From: G965232465 sp965276005
GTDB lineage: Bacteria > Pseudomonadota > Alphaproteobacteria > JAQWUY01
NCBI GenBank assembly: GCA_965276005.1
Contig: OZ254962.1
Span: forward strand, 310,001-374,000
Reading direction: 5' to 3'
Length of the DNA stretch: 64,000 nucleotides
Shown: piece by piece, positions 59,995-64,000 of the stretch
Numbering within the stretch: the stretch's first letter is position 1
How the letters are laid out: each line of letters starts with the position of its first letter
The notes under the pieces: model-generated
The model's database searches: none
Told to the model about the DNA's origin: nothing
Seen by the model: the letters and a program-made list of their open reading frames with translations, nothing else
Program-made: the position numbers and the translations under genes

Positions 59995-60578
59995 CAAAAA
60001 ACATATCGCAAATAGACTTGGTAAAAGAATTTTTTATCAAAAATCCGTTAAGGGATATTCCACATAAGGAGTCTGTGGACTGGGTGGTTGCAGAATATAA
60101 AAAACGCACCGGTAAAGTATTCAGGGATCCAGACAGAGCCATTCGTATGTTGTCGCAACAGGGGTTTTTGATAAAAATAACAAAAGGTGTCTATCGCTAT
60201 GAACCCGAACATATTGTAAATCGCACACTAGAAGACTTTACAGAAGACCAAAAGCAACACATTAAACAAAAAGGGCAATATAAGTGTGCCATTTGTGGAT
60301 TGGGTCCAGAAAATGGCGTTGAAATCCATGTGGATCACATCAAACCAAAAGACTTAGGTGGCAAGGCAGAAATTGCAAATGGACAAGTTTTATGTGCTAA
60401 GCACAATTTTAGAAAAAAGAATACAGGTCAAACCGAAACGGGTAAACGCATGTTTAACGAATTGTATAAATTGGCGAAATCTTGCAATGATACAGAGCTG
60501 ATGGCGTTTATAGAAGACATTAAAAAAGTGTATGAAAAACATAACATTAACGGTCATATCCATTGGAAAGACGATTAG
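59991..60578 (+). CDS. HNH restriction endonuclease
   Basis: 195-residue nuclease. The N-terminal 75 residues look like a winged-helix DNA-binding part. The HNH core is C99-x2-C102, HVDHIKPKDLGG (His113, Asp115, His116), Asn130 and CAKHNFRKK (Cys135, His138), a zinc-supported beta-beta-alpha metal fold. Together with the overlapping methylase it makes a type II R-M system of unknown specificity. Its 3' end is duplicated upstream of the methylase. Confidence 0.87.
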   Translation: MTKNISQIDLVKEFFIKNPLRDIPHKESVDWVVAEYKKRTGKVFRDPDRAIRMLSQQGFLIKITKGVYRYEPEHIVNRTLEDFTEDQKQHIKQKGQYKCAICGLGPENGVEIHVDHIKPKDLGGKAEIANGQVLCAKHNFRKKNTGQTETGKRMFNELYKLAKSCNDTELMAFIEDIKKVYEKHNINGHIHWKDD

Positions 60579-60628
60579 ACTGTATACAGTCAAAAAATCA
60601 CTGCACAAACCCATTGATGGCTGTGGGG
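60519..60628 (+). repeat. Right direct repeat of the methylase-HNH cassette
   Basis: Partner of 59048-59156. Comprises the last 20 codons of the HNH gene, the 19-base convergent spacer and the last codons of folD. Confidence 0.8.
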
Positions 60629-61503
60629 ATGGGGATGTTGTGCTGAGCACAGGTGGCGAAGGTTGTGTTGAGTAACAGCATGGCGATGGTCATTGGGCCT
60701 ACGCCGCCGGGGACGGGGGTTATGGCGGATACTTTGTCGAACACGGCGTTGTAATCCACATCGCCGACCAGTTTTTTGTTGCCATCGGCGGTGGTGATGT
60801 GGTTTATGCCTACATCTATTATTACGGCTCCGGGTTTGACCCAATCGGCGGTAACCATGTGGGGTTTGCCGGCGGCGGCGATGAGAATATCGGCGGTTTG
60901 GGTGATAGCGGTGATGTTTGGGGTGCGGGAATGCACAATGGTGACGGTAGCGTTGGCATTCAGTAACAGCTGTGCCATCGGTTTACCGACTATATTAGAC
61001 CTGCCGATAATTACCGCCTGTTTGCCGGATAAATCTGTACCTAGATGTTGTTGTAACATCAGCAAGCACCCATACGGGGTACACGGCAATATGGGGGTGC
61101 CGGTGCCTGTTGCCAGTAGTCCTGCGTTTAACACATGGAACCCGTCCACATCTTTTGTGATGGTGATAGCGTTGATAACTTTTTCTGTGTCGATAGGGGC
61201 AGGTAGGGGGAGCTGCACCAAAATGCCGTGCACTTCTGGGTTGTGGTTTAAGGTGTCGATCAGCTGTAACAGATCCGCTTGCGACACATCGGCGGGCAAG
61301 CGAAATGCGAACGATTGCATACCGCATGCTTTGGTTTGTTTGGTTTTGGCGGTAACATATACGAGCGAAGCGGGATTGTCGCCGACAAGCACCACCGCTA
61401 ATCCGGGGGTGATGTTGTGGGTGGTTTTGATATGGGCGACGGCGTCCGTAACAGCGGTGCGAATGGATTCGGAAAATGCTGTGCCATCGATAATATGTGT
61501 CAT
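60598..61503 (-). CDS. folD: Methylenetetrahydrofolate dehydrogenase/cyclohydrolase
   Basis: Bifunctional one-carbon enzyme that interconverts methylene-, methenyl- and formyl-tetrahydrofolate. Catalytic Lys lies in VYVTAKTKQTK; GILVQLPLPAP, NAD(P)-binding GRSNIVGKP and the closing TPVPGGVGPMTIAMLL are diagnostic. The ATG at 61503 gives 301 residues. It follows yebC by 14 bases with no good ribosome site, so coupling is likely. Confidence 0.96.
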   Translation of the reverse strand: MTHIIDGTAFSESIRTAVTDAVAHIKTTHNITPGLAVVLVGDNPASLVYVTAKTKQTKACGMQSFAFRLPADVSQADLLQLIDTLNHNPEVHGILVQLPLPAPIDTEKVINAITITKDVDGFHVLNAGLLATGTGTPILPCTPYGCLLMLQQHLGTDLSGKQAVIIGRSNIVGKPMAQLLLNANATVTIVHSRTPNITAITQTADILIAAAGKPHMVTADWVKPGAVIIDVGINHITTADGNKKLVGDVDYNAVFDKVSAITPVPGGVGPMTIAMLLLNTTFATCAQHNIPIPTAINGFVQ

Positions 61504-61517
61504 GGTTTTGTGTCGTG

Positions 61518-62264
61518 TTATAGCTGTTTTGCCACTGTGTCTGATATGTCCATGTTGGTGTATACGCTCTGCACATCGTCCAAGTCTTCTAAGGCATCGA
61601 TCAGCTTCATAATTTTTTGGGCTTGTTCCAATCCCAACTCGATGGGGGTATTGGGGTGCCAAATAATTTTTGCCGATTTTACATCGCCAAATTGGTCACT
61701 CAGTGCGGTAGACACGCTGTGTAAATCGGTCATTTCACAGGTGATAATATGGACATTTTCATCTGATTCCACATCCATTGCCCCGACTTCCATCACCGCC
61801 ATCAGCATATCGTCTTCGTTGGCAACGGACGCATCGAGAGTGATTTCGCCCAGCTGTTGAAACCCAAACGATACGGATCCGGTTTCGCCCAAATTGCCTC
61901 CTTGTTTGGCAAAGGTGCTGCGGACTTCTGAGGCGGTGCGGTTGCGGTTGTCGGTTAAAGTTTCGACAATCACCGCTATACCGTCCGTGCCGTATCCTTC
62001 GTAGCGGATTTCCTCGAAATGTGCCGAATCGGATCCTTCGCCGGTGCCTTTTTTGATCGCCCGCTCGATGTTGTCCTTGGGCATCGACTGCCCCCGGGCG
62101 GTGGCAATTGCCAATCGTAAGCGAGGATTCGAGTCCACATCGCCGCCGCCCATTTTGGCGGCAACGGTAATTTCCTTTGCCAATTTGGCAAATTGTACCG
62201 CCCGTTTTTTGTCCTGTGCCCCTTTACGGTGCTGAATATTCGCCCATTTAGAATGCCCTGCCAT
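61518..62264 (-). CDS. yebC: YebC/PmpR-family protein
   Basis: 248-residue protein of the YebC family, described as DNA-binding regulators and recently linked to translation of difficult motifs. It begins MAGHSKWANIQHRKGAQDKK, with GGGDVDSNPRLRLAI and MPKDNIERAIKKGTGE. The ATG at 62264 matches the family start. Co-transcribed with folD. Confidence 0.95.
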   Translation of the reverse strand: MAGHSKWANIQHRKGAQDKKRAVQFAKLAKEITVAAKMGGGDVDSNPRLRLAIATARGQSMPKDNIERAIKKGTGEGSDSAHFEEIRYEGYGTDGIAVIVETLTDNRNRTASEVRSTFAKQGGNLGETGSVSFGFQQLGEITLDASVANEDDMLMAVMEVGAMDVESDENVHIITCEMTDLHSVSTALSDQFGDVKSAKIIWHPNTPIELGLEQAQKIMKLIDALEDLDDVQSVYTNMDISDTVAKQL

Positions 62265-62301
62265 GATTGGTAAAATCCTCACAATAAAAGTTTGTACTCT
62301 G

Positions 62302-62329
62302 TATATAGCATATTTTAAGATATAAGCAA
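62302..62329 (-). promoter_or_regulatory. Promoter of yebC-folD
   Basis: Read leftward: TTGCTT (62329-62324), 16-base spacer, TATATA (62307-62302), about 38 bases before the yebC ATG. Confidence 0.5.
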
Positions 62330-62354
62330 ATAGTTTAATAATCCACATAACCTA

Positions 62355-62383
62355 TTGACCCCATACACAGTTTCGGGTACTAT
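62355..62383 (+). promoter_or_regulatory. Promoter of tolB
   Basis: TTGACC (62355-62360), 17-base spacer, TACTAT (62378-62383), divergent from the yebC promoter and 63 bases before the tolB start. Confidence 0.65.
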
Positions 62384-62445
62384 GTGGGCGGTTTAACATG
62401 GTTTTGCTGACACACTGCGATTTTAACAAAAAAGCGAGGAAAAAA

Positions 62446-63837
62446 ATGAAGATTTTCAATATGATAATGGCTGCCGTTTTATGTGTAGGGGCTCAGCTGG
62501 CTGTGTCTGCACCGTTAAAAGTCAAAGTTACCAGCGGCAATTTTAGTCCTACGCCGATTGCCGTTATGCCATTTTATGATCGTGTCGACAGTGAGGATTC
62601 CAAATACACCGCCGGTGAAATGCGTAAAGTTATCATGAACAACCTGTTAAACAGTGGCTTGTTTGAAAATGTCTCTCAAGACGCTTTTTTGGAAACGGTG
62701 GAACAAGCCATCAATGTGCCATCGTTTAGAAAGTGGGCGGCGATTCGCACTGATGTATTGGTGACGACAGAACTGAGCGAAAAACAGGAAAGCTTTGTAT
62801 TTCGGGTCAGCCTGTGGGATATTAACCGGGCGTCGTCGTTGTTTGTAAAAAATTACACCATCAAAAATTTAAAGTCCGCCCGCCGTTTGGCACATATGAT
62901 AACCGATGACATTTATAGTCGGGTGACGGGCGAAGCCCCCTATTTCGATTCAGAAATTATTTATGTTGCCGAAACCAAAGATTCGGACGGCAACACGGTA
63001 AAACGCTTGGCAATTATGGATCAGGACGGATACAATGTCCGCTATGTGACGGACGGCAAAAATACAGTGGTAACGCCTAGATTTTCCCCCAATGGTAAGT
63101 ACTTGGCGTTTTTGTCGTATGTGGTCAATGAAAATGCCATACAAACGCAAGACGGGGTTATCACCAAAAAAGTCCCCATAGCAGGGATTTACTTCCGCAA
63201 CCGGGAAACGGGTAAACAACAATTTTTGTCGACAGCAAAAAACACCACATACGCCCCTCGATTCTCTCCCGATAGTACAAAAATGATATTTAGCTATATG
63301 GTGGGGGACAATTCGGATATTTGGGAGATGTCTATTATCAGGGGTGGTAAATTGGGCTTTGTCCGTCTAACGGATGATGCATATATCGACACCACGCCGT
63401 TTTATTCCCCAGACGGTAAAAATATCGTGTTTGTATCCGATCGCATAGGCAACCCCCAGCTGTATACCATGAAAGCAGATGGATCAGACCAAAAACGCAT
63501 TTCTTATGGGGACGGGGCGTATACGACGCCTGTGTGGTCGCCACGGGGCGATAGTATTGCCTTTACCAAACAACAGGGCGAAGAGTTTTGTATCGGGGTG
63601 ATGAACACGGACGGATCGGGTGAACGGTTACTTGACTGTAGTTACCTGTCCGAAGGTCCTACATTTTCGCCTAATGGGCGGGTGATTATGTTCTTCCGTC
63701 AAGACAAACTGGAAAATGAGGACGACCCAGAAAAGGTATACCTAATGTCTGTAGACATTACCGGTCGCAATTTACGCCGTATTGCCACCGACACCAATGC
63801 GTCCGATCCCAACTGGTCGGTGGTGAAACCTCGTTAA
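62446..63837 (+). CDS. tolB: Tol-Pal system protein TolB
   Basis: Periplasmic component of the Tol-Pal envelope system, 463 residues. Signal peptide MKIFNMIMAAVLCVGAQLAV with a cut after VSA. An N-terminal alpha/beta domain precedes a six-bladed propeller, with blade motifs such as PRFSPNGKYLAFLS, APRFSPDSTKMIFSY, PFYSPDGKNIVFVSDRIGN and PVWSPRGDSIAFTK. The ATG at 62446 follows GAGGA; the frame is open for 16 codons upstream without support. No pal gene follows within the window; a repeat element does. Confidence 0.96.
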   Translation: MKIFNMIMAAVLCVGAQLAVSAPLKVKVTSGNFSPTPIAVMPFYDRVDSEDSKYTAGEMRKVIMNNLLNSGLFENVSQDAFLETVEQAINVPSFRKWAAIRTDVLVTTELSEKQESFVFRVSLWDINRASSLFVKNYTIKNLKSARRLAHMITDDIYSRVTGEAPYFDSEIIYVAETKDSDGNTVKRLAIMDQDGYNVRYVTDGKNTVVTPRFSPNGKYLAFLSYVVNENAIQTQDGVITKKVPIAGIYFRNRETGKQQFLSTAKNTTYAPRFSPDSTKMIFSYMVGDNSDIWEMSIIRGGKLGFVRLTDDAYIDTTPFYSPDGKNIVFVSDRIGNPQLYTMKADGSDQKRISYGDGAYTTPVWSPRGDSIAFTKQQGEEFCIGVMNTDGSGERLLDCSYLSEGPTFSPNGRVIMFFRQDKLENEDDPEKVYLMSVDITGRNLRRIATDTNASDPNWSVVKPR

Positions 63838-63881
63838 TGGGCGATAATTTGGGGCAATCAATATAAAATGGTTGTGCTAAA

Positions 63882-64000
63882 GCGGTTGCAACCGCTGAGG
63901 GCTTTAGCCCGATGTGGTGCAGAGCCGGGGGGAAGTGCGTGTGGTATTTTGTCGTGCGAAGCACGGTAAAATCCACATTAAACGCACGGGGGGCGAAGCC
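63882..64000 (+). repeat. Multi-hairpin repeat element, copy 2 (cut by window end)
   Basis: Begins 44 bases after tolB. Same order of palindrome and hairpins as 38131-38255: GCGGTTGCAACCGC, GGGC-TTTA-GCCC, GTGCGT...ACGCAC and the start of GGGGGC-GAA-GCC. The tip stem reads CGTGC-GAA-GCACG instead of CATGC-GAA-GCATG, a paired A-T to G-C change. Confidence 0.85.

Noticed and set aside
60776..61612. 278-codon plus-strand frame over folD
   Set aside because: Antisense to folD with no start signal.
1..64000. CRISPR arrays, insertion sequences, prophage genes, replication origin
   Set aside because: No regularly spaced repeats with unique spacers, no transposase or integrase frame, no phage structural genes and no DnaA-box cluster were noticed.

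Overview
The window reads as part of an alphaproteobacterial chromosome. The evidence is the order tig-clpP-clpX-lon-hup, the order crcB-rluC-HAD phosphatase-ATP12 (ATP12-type F1-ATPase assembly factors are typical of alphaproteobacteria and mitochondria), a UbiK-type BMFP protein, and a Gram-negative envelope set (TolB, intimin-type barrel protein, lipoproteins). I cannot place it at genus level. The core is conservative, but accessory DNA, especially restriction-modification (R-M) genes, has entered even normally unbroken operons.

Layout. 1-6530: protein quality control (tig with an unusual Lys/Ala tail, clpP-clpX, lon, hup). 6750-22490: str, S10 and spc ribosomal clusters from rpsL to secY, then adk. 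23073-26360: a leftward accessory island (two tentative small ORFs and an S8 protease lipoprotein with a probable C-terminal barrel) that separates spc from alpha. 26468-30114: alpha operon (rpsM, rpsK, rpoA, rplQ) with a solitary DNA methyltransferase inserted between rpoA and rplQ. 30119-36710: a secreted EF-hand-like protein, a cupin, rarA, crcB, rluC, a HAD phosphatase, an ATP12 chaperone and recA. 36967-45701: tandem M20 amidohydrolases, a class I amidotransferase and a complete dipeptide/oligopeptide ABC importer. 45746-50185: an EcoRI-like R-M system with its own HTH regulator and palindromic operator, a duplicated methylase fragment, and a single-chain R-M-S enzyme. 50180-53380: dapB, ubiK-like gene, a HEAT-like protein and a PhoR/PhoB-like pair. 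53523-55132: an intimin-type inverse autotransporter interrupted by a 16-base G/C run in its signal peptide. 55255-57100: polyprenyl diphosphate synthase and a methyltransferase. 57168-60578: an NgoPII/HaeIII-type R-M system, then an SPPY methylase plus HNH nuclease cassette bounded by direct repeats. 60598-63837: folD, yebC, tolB.

Most notable: (i) a probable phase-variable surface protein whose 16-C tract puts the good start codon out of frame with the barrel, so one added base restores it, plus two decayed copies of the same start/signal region; (ii) a 120-nt multi-hairpin repeat present twice, with a compensatory base-pair change in one stem and two GCGAAGC mini-hairpins; (iii) five DNA-methylation systems, several bounded by partial duplications, suggesting repeated R-M gain. 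All functions are inferred from reading the sequence; no database search was run.
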